Shown: one piece after another, positions 43,841 to 53,527 of the stretch | How the letters are laid out: each line of letters begins with the position of its first letter | How positions within the stretch are numbered: position 1 is the stretch's first letter | NCBI RefSeq assembly: GCF_900143285.1 | Contig: NZ_FRDN01000010.1 | Coordinates: forward strand, 208,766 to 272,765 | DNA: 64,000 bases | From: Desulfitobacterium chlororespirans DSM 11544 | Lineage (GTDB): Bacteria; Bacillota; Desulfitobacteriia; Desulfitobacteriales; Desulfitobacteriaceae | Reading direction: 5' to 3' | The notes under the pieces: generated by a model | Told to the model about the DNA's origin: nothing | Database searches by the model: none | Seen by the model: only the letters and a program-made list of their open reading frames with translations | Made by a program: the position numbers and the translations under genes

Positions 43841-43971
43841 GCCCTGTACCTCAATTGATTTATTTGTATTTTTAATAGTGTAAATTTATTATATTTTCTG
43901 AAAATTCTCAACCTTTTGGTCCTTTTGATATTTATGGTCTTTTTGGTCTGTAAAATGAGAAAAATTGCACC

Positions 43972-44667
43972 CTAAAGTACAATTCTATATTTGTTGATGG
44001 GCCTGCCCACCGTCCCATATTGAGTTTCCAATAAGACATGGTTTATTTTTTCAAGGTATTCCAGATACCGGCGGGCCGTAACCCGCGCCAGCCCAACCCC
44101 TTCCGCCACTTCCTCCGCCGATAAGCCGATGGGGGTTTCTTTAAGGAAATTATAAACTTGTTGCAGGGTGATTTCCCGCAATCCTTTGGGCAGCTCTTCC
44201 CGGCTTCTGTTGACAAGGGTCTCCTGATGAGGATGAATTTTGATCAAACGATCCAAATCCTCCTGATTGATTTCCCAGCGGTTTTGCAGCTGCTCGGCAT
44301 AGGAGTAGTAATTGTTGAGCGCCGTCTGAATTCGTTCATACTTGAAAGGTTTGATAATGTAATCCACCACCCCGAAGCGCAGCCCGGCCTGGACCGTTGC
44401 CACGTCCTGAGCCGCCGTAATCAGGATGATATCGGTAGGGATGCCCAGCTGGCGAATCTCTTTGAGGAGTTCGATGCCGTTGAGGTCCGGCAGATAGATA
44501 TCCAGAATCACTAAGCACGGTCGCACATCCTGAATGATTTCGATGGCTTTTTTGCCGGTTCTGGCTTTACCGCAAACCCGGAACCCGCCAACTTTTTTAA
44601 TAAACCCTTCATTTACTTCCATGACCATCGGATCGTCTTCAACCAGGATCAAGTCAATCAGCTTCAT
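43972..44667 (-). CDS. CitB/DctR-family response regulator
   Basis: 231 residues. ATG 44667 follows GGAGGCGATCA. Receiver domain with EDDPM, the phospho-Asp in LVILDIYLPDLNG, and IIKPFKYER; then a linker and HTH (TPIGLSAEEVAEGVGLARVTARRYL). Members regulate dicarboxylate, citrate or malate uptake. It lies 45 bp after the kinase gene and before the binding protein gene. Probable targets are this cluster or the liv genes downstream. Confidence 0.92.
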   Translation of the reverse strand: MKLIDLILVEDDPMVMEVNEGFIKKVGGFRVCGKARTGKKAIEIIQDVRPCLVILDIYLPDLNGIELLKEIRQLGIPTDIILITAAQDVATVQAGLRFGVVDYIIKPFKYERIQTALNNYYSYAEQLQNRWEINQEDLDRLIKIHPHQETLVNRSREELPKGLREITLQQVYNFLKETPIGLSAEEVAEGVGLARVTARRYLEYLEKINHVLLETQYGTVGRPINKYRIVL

Positions 44668-44712
44668 CAATGATCGCCTCCTATTGAGCCTCCCCTAAAG
44701 ACTTCGGCGCAC

Positions 44713-46302
44713 TCAGGAGCGAATCCCGGACAAGGGAATCCGAACCCCGAAACGCGTACCCCATTTCCCCGTCTCTATCTCTATAGTTCCCCCCAGCAGA
44801 TCGACAGTCTGCTTAACCAGCGATAAGCCAATTCCCCTATTGCCATTCCCTTTGGTTGAAAATCCCCACTGATACATTTGGGCTTGATTGGCCAAGGAAA
44901 TCCCCGGCCCGGTATCTTCCACACTCAAGATGAGTTGATGGTGTTCATGCTTAATCCGACAGTGCACTTCACTTATTTTACTGCCCACCGCCGCTTCCAT
45001 GGCATTCTCCAGCAGATTTCCCAGAATAATCGTCAGGGTATTGCTGTCAAAGCCCTCCGGCAACTCACTTAAACGGGAATCCGCATCAAATAAAACATCG
45101 ACTTTCAGCTCTTTGCCCCGATTATATTTTCCCAAGAGCAACCCCGCTACATTGGGGTACATGATCTTGCTGCTTAAGAATCTCGTCACCTCCTGCTGCT
45201 CCTCGGTCACTCTATAGATATACTCCATGGCTTGATCGGCTTTGTCTAACTGAATCAAGCCGGCGATGGTATGCAAGGTATTCAGGGATTCATGATTCTG
45301 CACCCGCAAGGCTTCAATAAAGGTTTTTACTCCGGTTAACTCCTCCGCCATTTTCCGCACTTCTGTCTTCTCTTTGAGGGTGATGACCCGTCCAACCACC
45401 CGCTCCTTGACCCTGATCGGTAAAAAATCCACGAGCACCCAGGTGTTATTGAGGATAAGCTCTGTGCTCTCCGCAGGATCATGGGTCTCTAAGAAATCGC
45501 TTAAGGGAGTAAAAGCGGGAAACTCTTGTAAAGGGCACCCCACCGCTTTTTCAGAAGTTCCGGCAATCCGGCAGGCTTTTTCATTGATGACTGTAATGCG
45601 GTTCTCCATATCCAGGGCTACGACCCCATCATCCATAGCCTGGAAAATTGCCACTCTTTCTTCCAGCATCCGTGCGATCTCGCTGGGCTCAAGGGAAAAC
45701 ATATTCTTCTTGATGTTGCTGGCTAAATAAAAGGACCCCAGTCCTCCCAGCGCTAATCCGATTAAAATCGAAGAATAGAGTTCAACCCTGATGGCACTGA
45801 CAATTTCCCGGATGGTAGGGACAAGAATGCCGACGGCAACGACGCCTACCTGACGGGTTCCCTCATCAGCCAGGACAGGGACGAAAGCACGGATTGACGG
45901 ACCGACAACACCCACGGCCTGGGAGAGATATTCCTTTCTTTGTAAAGCGAGTTCCTCGTCGCCATCGTTAAAGACGGTGCCGAGGCGATCTAAGTAAGGA
46001 TGAGAATATCTTATTTTTTCCATATCAAAAATAACGATATATTCAACTCCTGTGGCCAGACGAATCCGCTCGGCAAGGGGTTGAATCACTTTCGAGCCCT
46101 CAAACTGGCTGAGATTTTCCTGCACCTCACTTAACTGGGCAACCGTTCGGGCAATGGCCATGGCTCTATAGCCGATTTCCTGCTCCATCTTATCGGAAAT
46201 TCGATTGACGATGATCACGCCCGCCAGAAAAACGGATAAAAGAACCAGCAGAAATGAGAGCATGGCGATTTTAGTGCCTAATTTTAAGTGGGGTCTTTTC
46301 AA
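44713..46302 (-). CDS. CitA/DctS/DcuS-family sensor histidine kinase
   Basis: 529 residues if read from the TTG at 46302, which follows GGAGGGGGAG by about 7 nt; a GTG 42 bp upstream has no good site. TM1 about 10-30, an extracellular PASC domain about 40-165 (YIVIFDMEKIRYSHP), TM2 about 170-190, a PAS domain, then a kinase core with the phospho-His in VQNHESLNTLHTIAGL and NLLENAMEA, GPGIS, GNRGIGLSL. It is a membrane sensor for a carboxylate. It begins the sensor-regulator-binding protein set. Confidence 0.9.
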   Translation of the reverse strand: MKRPHLKLGTKIAMLSFLLVLLSVFLAGVIIVNRISDKMEQEIGYRAMAIARTVAQLSEVQENLSQFEGSKVIQPLAERIRLATGVEYIVIFDMEKIRYSHPYLDRLGTVFNDGDEELALQRKEYLSQAVGVVGPSIRAFVPVLADEGTRQVGVVAVGILVPTIREIVSAIRVELYSSILIGLALGGLGSFYLASNIKKNMFSLEPSEIARMLEERVAIFQAMDDGVVALDMENRITVINEKACRIAGTSEKAVGCPLQEFPAFTPLSDFLETHDPAESTELILNNTWVLVDFLPIRVKERVVGRVITLKEKTEVRKMAEELTGVKTFIEALRVQNHESLNTLHTIAGLIQLDKADQAMEYIYRVTEEQQEVTRFLSSKIMYPNVAGLLLGKYNRGKELKVDVLFDADSRLSELPEGFDSNTLTIILGNLLENAMEAAVGSKISEVHCRIKHEHHQLILSVEDTGPGISLANQAQMYQWGFSTKGNGNRGIGLSLVKQTVDLLGGTIEIETGKWGTRFGVRIPLSGIRS

Positions 46303-46532
46303 CCGCTTACTCCCCCTCCGGCTGATGAATCCATGTGGTTCCACCCTTTCGGTTCAAGTCTGCTCTTCCTCCTTTCCCAGTATTACTTGAATTTTAGTTG
46401 GCGATATTCAGATTAGCATTAGTAAAGCCATGACATTATCATCATAATGCTGAATAGCGTTAGTGTCAATCAACTATCTGAATATTCTAAATATAACAAG
46501 AACATTTTATGCCCTTGTGCAAAGATAGGCTA

Positions 46533-46793
46533 CTACCCTTGACTCACTTTCCATTCTGCATATTTTTCCGGCATACATTTAGCGCATGGCCTGTAACCGG
46601 CCTTAATAGCGGTTGCTTCTTCTTTGAAAAACACGCGATGTCGGACATATCCACCTTTCGCTATTGCTCTATTGGCGCTTTGGCAATCCAAGCGACCATA
46701 AATTTTCTTTCTGCGATAACCTCCCAATTGACCCGGTTCCGAACTTAAATATAGATTTCCGTTTTCGTCCAATAATTTATATTGCTTCATCAT
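46533..46793 (-). CDS. Stand-alone Ada-type zinc-binding domain protein
   Basis: 86 residues. YGRLDCQSANRAIAKGGYV and RPCAKCMPEKYAEW match the Ada N-terminal metal domain, with the Cys residues spaced as for Zn ligands. In Ada this domain repairs methyl phosphotriesters and switches on transcription; here no DNA-binding AraC part is attached. It is last in a three-gene set with an Ogt and a monooxygenase-fold protein. ATG follows GAGGTGAAA. Confidence 0.8.
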   Translation of the reverse strand: MMKQYKLLDENGNLYLSSEPGQLGGYRRKKIYGRLDCQSANRAIAKGGYVRHRVFFKEEATAIKAGYRPCAKCMPEKYAEWKVSQG

Positions 46794-46809
46794 TTTTTCA
46801 CCTCAAGTT

Positions 46810-47163
46810 TCAATTTGAATGACCAAAGAAACTGTTGGAATCTTCCGGTGCTGCCGACCGCTCTATATTACTGTAACTGCGCAGTTGGGAGGCAACGGTG
46901 ATGGTATATCTGGCAAACATGGCATCATGACCCTGTCGTTGGCTCATGCGGTGCTCTGTTAGATTGCGCCATTTATTCACTGATTCTTCGTTTTCCCAAA
47001 CAGATAAGCTAAGCAGCTTTCCTTCATTGACAAGACTGGAAAAACGCTCTGCGCGTATAAATCCTTCACTTTTGACAAGTTCGTTTTTAAGATGGGCGGC
47101 TAAGGCAAGATAATCATCCCTATATTCGTTTTTTATTGTCACTTCAAATAAAACCAATATCAT
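46810..47163 (-). CDS. Antibiotic biosynthesis monooxygenase (ABM)-fold protein
   Basis: 117 residues. MILVLFEVTIKNEYRDDYL, ERFSSLVNEGKLLSLSVWEN and the HRMSQ segment fit the dimeric ferredoxin-like ABM/haem-degrading family. The function cannot be assigned; many act on quinones or are stress proteins. It lies between ogt and the Ada-type gene, spaced 17-22 bp, so it is probably co-expressed with alkylation repair genes. ATG follows AAGGAGTAAG. Confidence 0.75.
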   Translation of the reverse strand: MILVLFEVTIKNEYRDDYLALAAHLKNELVKSEGFIRAERFSSLVNEGKLLSLSVWENEESVNKWRNLTEHRMSQRQGHDAMFARYTITVASQLRSYSNIERSAAPEDSNSFFGHSN

Positions 47164-47184
47164 TGCCGGCTTACTCCTTGCTAT

Positions 47185-47724
47185 TTAGAGTGCGTTACCT
47201 TTTTTAGGCACAAACATCCGGGACATATCCACCCCTTCGTGTTCAAGCAGCTGGATTTTCCTGCTGATGCCTCCGCCAAAACCTGTCAAGTTACCCTTAG
47301 CACCGACTACCCGATGACAGGGGATGATAATAGATATGGGGTTATGACCCACGGCTCCGCCTACTGCTTGGCTGGACATACACTTTTTGTTCATTTTCTC
47401 AGCCATCTTTTTGGCAATATCGCCATAGGTGATCACCTGGCCATAGGGTATTGCGCATAAAATATCCCATACCCCTTGACGAAATTCGCCGCCTATGGGG
47501 GCCAGGGACAATTCGGATATGGCAGGCCTCTCACCTGCAAAATATCTGTCCAGCCATGCTTTGGCAGCGTCAAAGATCGGCATATCATTCTTTTCGATCA
47601 TGCTTTCAGGTATGGTACCGCCATGAAATCTTTGACCCTCCATCCATAAGCCGATAAGGTTGTCCCCGTCACAGGCAAGGGTAATTGTGCATATGGGTGA
47701 TAGATAGGTTGTTGAATAATACAT
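47185..47724 (-). CDS. ogt: Methylated-DNA-protein cysteine methyltransferase
   Basis: 179 residues. The acceptor motif IIPCHRVVG and helix-turn-helix (YGDIAKKMAEKMN) plus the Asn hinge (VGHNPIS) identify an O6-alkylguanine repair protein. The insert around CMSSQAVGGAV is normal. It removes methyl groups suicidally. It is the first gene of the repair trio; ATG follows AAGGAGGGC. Confidence 0.93.
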   Translation of the reverse strand: MYYSTTYLSPICTITLACDGDNLIGLWMEGQRFHGGTIPESMIEKNDMPIFDAAKAWLDRYFAGERPAISELSLAPIGGEFRQGVWDILCAIPYGQVITYGDIAKKMAEKMNKKCMSSQAVGGAVGHNPISIIIPCHRVVGAKGNLTGFGGGISRKIQLLEHEGVDMSRMFVPKKGNAL

Positions 47725-47948
47725 TTTGGCCCTCCTTCTTTATCTGTTTATCACGTCTTCTAAAGGTTGATTGTAGCATAACTGGGCCGAGAAAATCTCG
47801 CGGTTTTGGGACATTATATTTGGGGGGCAGTGGGTGGTGGGATGCGAGAGAGTAGCGTAATCGATCACCTGATGATGCATGCACCCCTATACTCTATATG
47901 TTATGGACAAACTATTACAGTGGTTACTGCACAACGCCCTACTCCCCG

Positions 47949-48368
47949 TCACCCCCTGCGGGTTTCGGGCATAGAAAGAGCCCGAAGATTATTATCCGGG
48001 CATCTCATTCGCTTAATGTAGGATCCCTGCTCGTTGATAGATATTTGCGCTGCCGAAGCTGCCAATTCCTGAATTGCCGCCGTTATTTCGGCCAACTCAT
48101 CTCCAAGATTAACGGACATGCCTCGGAGACGACCGGCAATTCCTTTCGGGATGTCTACACCGAAGGCAACAACCACTTCGGTAGTCTTTTCGCTGTCGAA
48201 AAGAGGAAACACTGATGTATAAACAGGAATACCATATTGATCTGCACCGATCTCAGAAAATACAGGTTTCTTGGTGACGATGGCTTTAGCGGCAAAATCA
48301 GATTCAATCAGTCCGCGCCCAACCTGCCAGCGGGAAAGATCAAATTGTTTTTTATGTAGACAACCTGT
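47949..48368 (-). pseudogene. Remnant of a methyl-accepting chemotaxis-type protein
   Basis: The open frame reads FDLSRWQVGRGLIESDFAAK, KKPVFSEIGADQYGIPVYTS, then FGVDIPKGIAGRLRG and EITAAIQELAASAAQISINE, as in small-sensor chemoreceptors. It ends shortly after INEQ with unrelated residues. No start codon with a ribosome site, and no signalling hairpin, is present. It is truncated at both ends. Confidence 0.65.
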
Positions 48369-48499
48369 TCAGATAAATATTTTTAACACCAATAGAAAAA
48401 TAAAGTTTACTAGTTTCAGAAACATCCTCCACTATAAGAAAGAATGTCGATTCCATTTGCAGGGTCACAACCACGATATCTTTTTATGGCACTATAAAT

Positions 48500-48773
48500 T
48501 TATTGATAATGCCTGATCCTAAATTCCGTCCCCATTTGGTCCGCAATCTTCCGGCAGGCTTCGATCTCGCTCTCCGGTAATACGTCCACAATTGACAGGA
48601 CAACATGGGGTACATATTTTTTAACCTCTCTTGCAAAGTCAAGCATCCCATAATAGACGTCCGGCGCTGCCTATATGATCCGTCTTGTTGCGGAGACAGA
48701 AGGTGCAATTGCAGGTACACCGGTTTGTCATGTTCACATAGAGTCCACGGCCTAAAGTATATACAATTGCCAT
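48500..48773 (-). pseudogene. TatD-linked radical SAM protein pseudogene with internal deletion
   Basis: From ATG 48773 the frame reads MAIVYTLGRGLYVNMTNRCT then CNCTFCLRNK, a radical SAM CX3CX2C motif of the TatD-associated type, but stops after about 44 codons. A second frame then gives LDFAREVKKYVPHVVLSIVD, VLPESEIEACRKIADQMG and FRIRHYQ, the C-terminus of the same family. The middle of the protein is missing and the frames do not join. The gene is dead. Confidence 0.75.
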
Positions 48774-48933
48774 TGCCTATTCCCCCATCATTCATTTTTG
48801 ATATCAGGGCTACACTTCTACTGATGCTGCATTACTTCTGTTTTAAACAAGGATGCAGACGCTCAGATTTTCCTTAGAGCATCTACATCCTCTGCATCAA
48901 AATATTCCTTTACTGTGCTGCAAATTTCCTTAA

Positions 48934-50379
48934 CTAATTCTCAAGGGTTTTGACCTCGCTGCCGTTAGGTCCCTCAAATTTGCGACCCCAACCGGTTATT
49001 ACCGCATAGATGAGTACAACGAATAAACATAAAGGATAAAAAGATGTTAATGCTATATCTACCGGACTGATAGTTGGAATGAATTGATATTCGCTTCGCA
49101 GCGAGTTTATTACGGAAGACGAAATGAAGATGAATGCGCTAAGAAATGGGATAATAGCTCCAATGGTCATTGAAAAACAATCAACCAGAACTGCCCGGCG
49201 AAATGGGTGGAGATGTTTTCTCTTGCCAATTTCATTGGCAACCGGGCCAAAGGTCAAGATAGAGGCACTTGTCACCCCACCCACCAGCGCTGTGGCAACA
49301 ATAGTCCCAGCCGCTATGGAAAACTCGGCTCCCTTTACGCTTTGCGCCATTTTACTATCGCAGATAAATGCTGCAATCCTGTCCATTGTATTGCTGGCTT
49401 TCAGAATGCCCATGATACCAAAGAGCGATAAAACAAACAACACCGTGCTAACCATGCCGCTAAATCCTTCAAAGAGGAAACCGCCGATAGCCCCATCCTG
49501 GATACTGAAGACACTGTCCCAGGTAAACACGCCGGAAACCAAACCTACGACTGTACCGACCACAATACCGATCGGGATAGCCTTAAATATGTCTCTGGTT
49601 TTGAACGCTACAACAAGCAAAATCACAACCGCAATCAGCATAATCAGCCCTTTGGGGTTCATACTGGTCAAAGCAGCTTCAGCACCGGTTTGGACTTGCC
49701 CGCCGCCGCCAAAAATAAAGAAGAGTATAGCCGCCAGGATAGCCGCAGCCAAGGCAAACCTAAACCTTGTCGAAACAACTCCCGAAATTTCTGCAGACCC
49801 CTCACGCCTGGAGTAATTCTGTGTCGAAGCCGAGGCAACTGTAGTATCGGAGATCGGGGCAATATTGTCACCAAAAATCGCACCCGATAATATGGCACTG
49901 GCGAGCACAACCGGGTTAGCTCCCAATAATATGCCCGCGGAGAAAAATACGGGAAAACCAGTAAAGAGCGTACCGATCGACGTTCCGGTTGAGGCTGCTA
50001 TAACACAACAGGACACAAATGCAAATACTGTAAATAGTCCGCCATGAAGACCGAATGTATTGGCCAGCCAGGCAAACCCCTCCGCTACGCCGCTCTTAGC
50101 CATCAACTTGGCAAACATACTGATAACCAGCAAAATAGCAGCAATAGTCACCGCCATCGGGCTCCCTATGCCCTCCAGGATTACCGCATTCCAATAGTGT
50201 TGATAATTCTTGGCGAAAACCCCACCGATGATGATGGCGATGAAAGCACACATCGCAAGGGCGGTCATATCGAATACTCTGAAAACCATAAAAAACAGCG
50301 CACAAAACACAAGAAATATCGCAATCGGAATGGTAGCCATGGCTTGGCCGCCCCTGAACTCCAGTTCTTTACTATCCAT
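48934..50379 (-). CDS. NhaC-family Na+/H+ antiporter
   Basis: 481 residues with about 11-12 helices. Segments such as GAIFGDNIAPISDTTVASAS and GGVTSASILTFGPVANEIG match NhaC and related malate-lactate or amino-acid exchangers. It probably exchanges Na+ for H+ or an amino-acid-related anion. The ATG follows AAGGAGGGAT. It lies 35 bp after the aminotransferase and RidA genes, so it may carry the substrate or product of that pathway. Confidence 0.87.
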   Translation of the reverse strand: MDSKELEFRGGQAMATIPIAIFLVFCALFFMVFRVFDMTALAMCAFIAIIIGGVFAKNYQHYWNAVILEGIGSPMAVTIAAILLVISMFAKLMAKSGVAEGFAWLANTFGLHGGLFTVFAFVSCCVIAASTGTSIGTLFTGFPVFFSAGILLGANPVVLASAILSGAIFGDNIAPISDTTVASASTQNYSRREGSAEISGVVSTRFRFALAAAILAAILFFIFGGGGQVQTGAEAALTSMNPKGLIMLIAVVILLVVAFKTRDIFKAIPIGIVVGTVVGLVSGVFTWDSVFSIQDGAIGGFLFEGFSGMVSTVLFVLSLFGIMGILKASNTMDRIAAFICDSKMAQSVKGAEFSIAAGTIVATALVGGVTSASILTFGPVANEIGKRKHLHPFRRAVLVDCFSMTIGAIIPFLSAFIFISSSVINSLRSEYQFIPTISPVDIALTSFYPLCLFVVLIYAVITGWGRKFEGPNGSEVKTLEN

Positions 50380-50414
50380 GCCTGTATCCCTCCTTTATCA
50401 ACTATCTTATGGGA

Positions 50415-51638
50415 TTATTGGACACCCTTTTCTTCAGCAAGCTTTGTTAAGGCTTTTTTGATACGGGCAAGTGCATCATACAGTACATTGTCGTCCTTGT
50501 AGCAGCCATGAACAACTCTGAGATATCCCTCGCCGCTGGCACCATAAGGGGTACCCTCATTGACAACGACATTGGCGTGCTCAATTATGTACTTGCTGAT
50601 TTCTGCGGAAGTACCAAGCTTCGAAATGTTTACCCAGGATAAAAATGAACTTTCCGGCATTGCCATAGACACGCCAGGAATCGAATTGAACACTTCATAA
50701 GCCACTTTTCTTCTTTTATCAAAAATCTTATTATACTCCTTAACAAAACTACGATCACTGATTGCTGCAATTGCACCCATCTGTGAAGCTGTGTTGGTGG
50801 CGCCGAGTATATTGACAGCGCAGCCATACATCACGTCCATAATTTTATCATCGGCTACTACATAGCCAACTCGGTATCCGCTGAGTGACATACCTTTGGA
50901 GATGGAGAACACACTGACCGTACGCTCCCACATGCCTGGAAGTGTAGCAGCTGAAACAAATTCGATATCGTCGAAAACTGAGTCCTCAAAAGCTTGATCG
51001 ACAACTAAAATCAAGTCATTGTCGATAACGAACTTAGCCAACTTTTCGAGGCACTCACGCCTAAAGACAGTGGTAGTAGGATTGTTTGGGTTGGTCAAAA
51101 GCACCATTTTGGTTCTGGGTGTCAGCCGCTTCTCAAATTCTTCAATATCAATCTGATAATTATTTTCAGCCCTTAGCGGAACAGGAACGGTGATTCCGCC
51201 TAAAAGCTTGGGATTCAGGAAGTTGCTCGGATAGCTGGGGTCGTGAACCATAACCTCGTCACCCGGGCAAATAAACGGCATCATGGCAAAAAGCAGTCCA
51301 GAATCGGAACCGGGGGTTATAATGATATTCCTATCGGGATCGACTTCCATTTTATTGTATTCTTTAAGTTTTTTGGCTATCTCTTTCTTAAGTTCACCGT
51401 TACCGATGGGCATTGTGTAATGGCTGCCCATGCCGACGTCAATTGCCTTCAGTGTTGCCTTTTTAACGTGCTCCGGTATGACGGGATCGGGAAAGAAAGG
51501 ATCCGCCCAGCACATCAGCGCAGCACCCCGCTCAATGAGTGCGTTAAGTGCCGTACCCACATCCGCCTTGGATACCGTGGCAAACAGGCCACCCTGCAAA
51601 TCTTTGAATCCATCTGCCATTTTGGTCTTGATGTCCAC
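50415..51638 (-). CDS. Class I/II pyridoxal-phosphate aminotransferase
   Basis: 407 residues from GTG 51638, chosen since AAAGGAGG lies directly before it; the upstream ATG overlaps this site. It has the fold type I order: TNPNNPTTTVFRRE, VVDQAFEDSVF, PLP lysine in SISKGMSLSGYRVGY and the Arg region GYLRVVHG. It transfers amino groups between an amino acid (aspartate-like) and a 2-oxo acid. RidA downstream would clear reactive enamines formed on the way. Confidence 0.9.
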   Translation of the reverse strand: MDIKTKMADGFKDLQGGLFATVSKADVGTALNALIERGAALMCWADPFFPDPVIPEHVKKATLKAIDVGMGSHYTMPIGNGELKKEIAKKLKEYNKMEVDPDRNIIITPGSDSGLLFAMMPFICPGDEVMVHDPSYPSNFLNPKLLGGITVPVPLRAENNYQIDIEEFEKRLTPRTKMVLLTNPNNPTTTVFRRECLEKLAKFVIDNDLILVVDQAFEDSVFDDIEFVSAATLPGMWERTVSVFSISKGMSLSGYRVGYVVADDKIMDVMYGCAVNILGATNTASQMGAIAAISDRSFVKEYNKIFDKRRKVAYEVFNSIPGVSMAMPESSFLSWVNISKLGTSAEISKYIIEHANVVVNEGTPYGASGEGYLRVVHGCYKDDNVLYDALARIKKALTKLAEEKGVQ

Positions 51639-51670
51639 TTTGTTTCCTCCTTTAATCATTTAATTCTATA

Positions 51671-52060
51671 CTACTTGTCCGCAGTATACGCAATGAGTTC
51701 AATTTCCAGCAAGGCATCCTTCGGTAAGGCGCTTACCTGATACGCTGCCCGTGCCGGTAATACATCGCCAACGAAATATTCTGCGTATATTTCGTTGACT
51801 TTCGCAAAATCTCCCATATTGCTCAGTAAAACTGTTGCTTTTACAACATTTGTAAAATCGCAGCCAGCCTCATTTAATATGGCTTTTAGATTAGCGAACA
51901 CCTGTCTGGTCTGTGCCTCAATGCCGCCCTCGACAATAGTACCGCTCATGCTGTCCAGAGGGATCTGTCCGGACACATAGAGAAAATCGCCTGCATGAAC
52001 AGCTTGAGAATAGGGACCGATTGCTTTGGGTGCATTGGATGTTTGAATGGCTTGCTTCAT
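51671..52060 (-). CDS. ridA: RidA-family enamine/imine deaminase
   Basis: 129 residues, full length. [20 protein letters not shown], the catalytic Arg in [20 protein letters not shown] and the final [11 protein letters not shown] are typical. It hydrolyses 2-aminoacrylate-type enamines released by PLP enzymes. ATG follows AAGAGG. It is the first gene of the three-gene operon. The AT-rich 52061-52336 gap holds its promoter and the terminator of the upstream regulator gene. Confidence 0.95.
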   Translation of the reverse strand: MKQAIQTSNAPKAIGPYSQAVHAGDFLYVSGQIPLDSMSGTIVEGGIEAQTRQVFANLKAILNEAGCDFTNVVKATVLLSNMGDFAKVNEIYAEYFVGDVLPARAAYQVSALPKDALLEIELIAYTADK

Positions 52061-52298
52061 TTTAAACCTCTTTCCATGATTTACTTTTTAGTATATTTTC
52101 ACTATTTATATAATAAATTTCATCACAAACTTTGTCAATAATAATTTAGTATTATGATAATAATTTTTTATTATTTTTCATACATCAGATTTCCACCCCT
52201 ATTCAGTCATGGATTAACAAGCCTCATACCAAGAATCAGTCTAAATTACATTAATTTTTGAATGCTGTAATTCAGACTTTACAAATAAGAATAAAATA

Positions 52299-52322
52299 AT
52301 CCCCACCTTAACAGGCGGGGAT
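52299..52322 (-). terminator. Terminator of the YheO-type regulator gene
   Basis: CCCC-A-CCT pairs with AGG-C-GGGG around TAAC, and on the minus strand is followed by an AT-rich tract with T4. Confidence 0.6.
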
Positions 52323-52336
52323 ACATGATTTTAGGA

Positions 52337-52987
52337 TTATCCTTTTTTGTTGAGATACCTATATATCGTAGGCTCTGATGTTTTCAGCCGCTTCGCAACC
52401 TCTGATACGGCTCCTTTTAATAAAAACAACCCTTGTTCGCTCAAATTTTGCACAATTTGAATTTTTTCTTCCGGAGACATTCTCTCCGGGGAGATGTTTA
52501 TATCGGCAAGAACACTGTCAATTGTATTTTTTATTAGATCCTCCATTGAAATATCGATATTTTCATGATTTTTTTTGTGATGATCATCTGGTTCATCAGT
52601 ATTAAAACAGCTCAAAACCGTTGACAGATAATTTTTAAAAGCCATTAACTCGGTAACATTGTTGTTGATGCACAGTAGCCCAATTAAATCACGATTTTTT
52701 CCTTTTATAAAAAAAGTGGAAGAGACTAGAATCTTATTATCCTTGGTACGGCCGTGATTTACAATGTAATCTTGTTCTTTATAATATTCTCCCTTAATAA
52801 GCTTCAGAGCAAGGTCGGTCATAGGTCCGCCTAATTTTCTTCCACTAATATGCTCGTTGGCAATTGCAATAATAGACTCATCAGGGTTTGATGCATCATG
52901 GAGAACGATTTCATAATTACCTCCGCATACTTTACCAAAAAACTGAACTAAGGGTATATATGATTCCAAAATCTGCTTGTTATTCAT
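52337..52987 (-). CDS. YheO/DauR-type PAS-HTH transcriptional regulator
   Basis: 216 residues from ATG 52987; the earlier ATG at 52999 is part of the ATGGAGG ribosome site. Residues 1-120 are a YheO-like PAS domain (FGKVCGGNYEIVLHDASNPD, GRTKDNKILVSSTFFI). The C-terminus is a HTH (GAVSEVAKRLKTSEPTIYRYL). DauR relatives control D-amino-acid or arginine catabolism. It is directly upstream of the ridA-aminotransferase-nhaC operon and probably its regulator. Confidence 0.87.
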   Translation of the reverse strand: MNNKQILESYIPLVQFFGKVCGGNYEIVLHDASNPDESIIAIANEHISGRKLGGPMTDLALKLIKGEYYKEQDYIVNHGRTKDNKILVSSTFFIKGKNRDLIGLLCINNNVTELMAFKNYLSTVLSCFNTDEPDDHHKKNHENIDISMEDLIKNTIDSVLADINISPERMSPEEKIQIVQNLSEQGLFLLKGAVSEVAKRLKTSEPTIYRYLNKKG

Positions 52988-53194
52988 CGGTTCCTCCATT
53001 AATTAATATCATTGATAAAGCCAAACTTCATAATCATTTGTTTTAGCCTTACATATTCTTATAGTATAATTTATAACCAATATTTTACCATTACATTTAC
53101 CCCATTACAATAAACTTCCGCAGTCTACTAATAACTCTGTTTACTATTGATTCTTTTATTTAGAAGACAAAAACTGTTTCCAACCATTATGCTG

Positions 53195-53392
53195 TCACTG
53201 CTGTGAGAAAAAAATCTCTATAACATTTCTCCAAGGTTCTTGAACATAGAATAGTTCATAAAGATACTGTTCCGGGAATATTGTCCACTTTTTACTGATT
53301 CTCCGCCCAACGTTTTCTTCGATTCGTTGTACGAGCCCTTCCACATCGGGATTCATAACAGCAAAGTGAAAATCATCCTGGGAGAATCATTA
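53195..53392 (-). pseudogene. C-terminal fragment of a VOC/glyoxalase-family protein
   Basis: The minus strand gives DDFHFAVMNPDVEGLVQRIE and later EQYLYELFYVQEPWRNVIEI then FFSQQ and a stop, the second half of a VOC fold. An in-frame stop lies just before it and there is no start. It is the only content I see in the 52988-53527 gap. Confidence 0.6.
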
Positions 53393-53527
53393 TGTCGAAC
53401 ATTCCTTCACTTCCTTTCCTAGGTTGCACATTGAAAGCATTATTTTCCCATGCTATAATGCTTTTGCGGTTTATTTGCTAAAGCGCTTGAGAAATGCGTC
53501 AGAGGATTTTGAAAGGTTCGGCTTATT

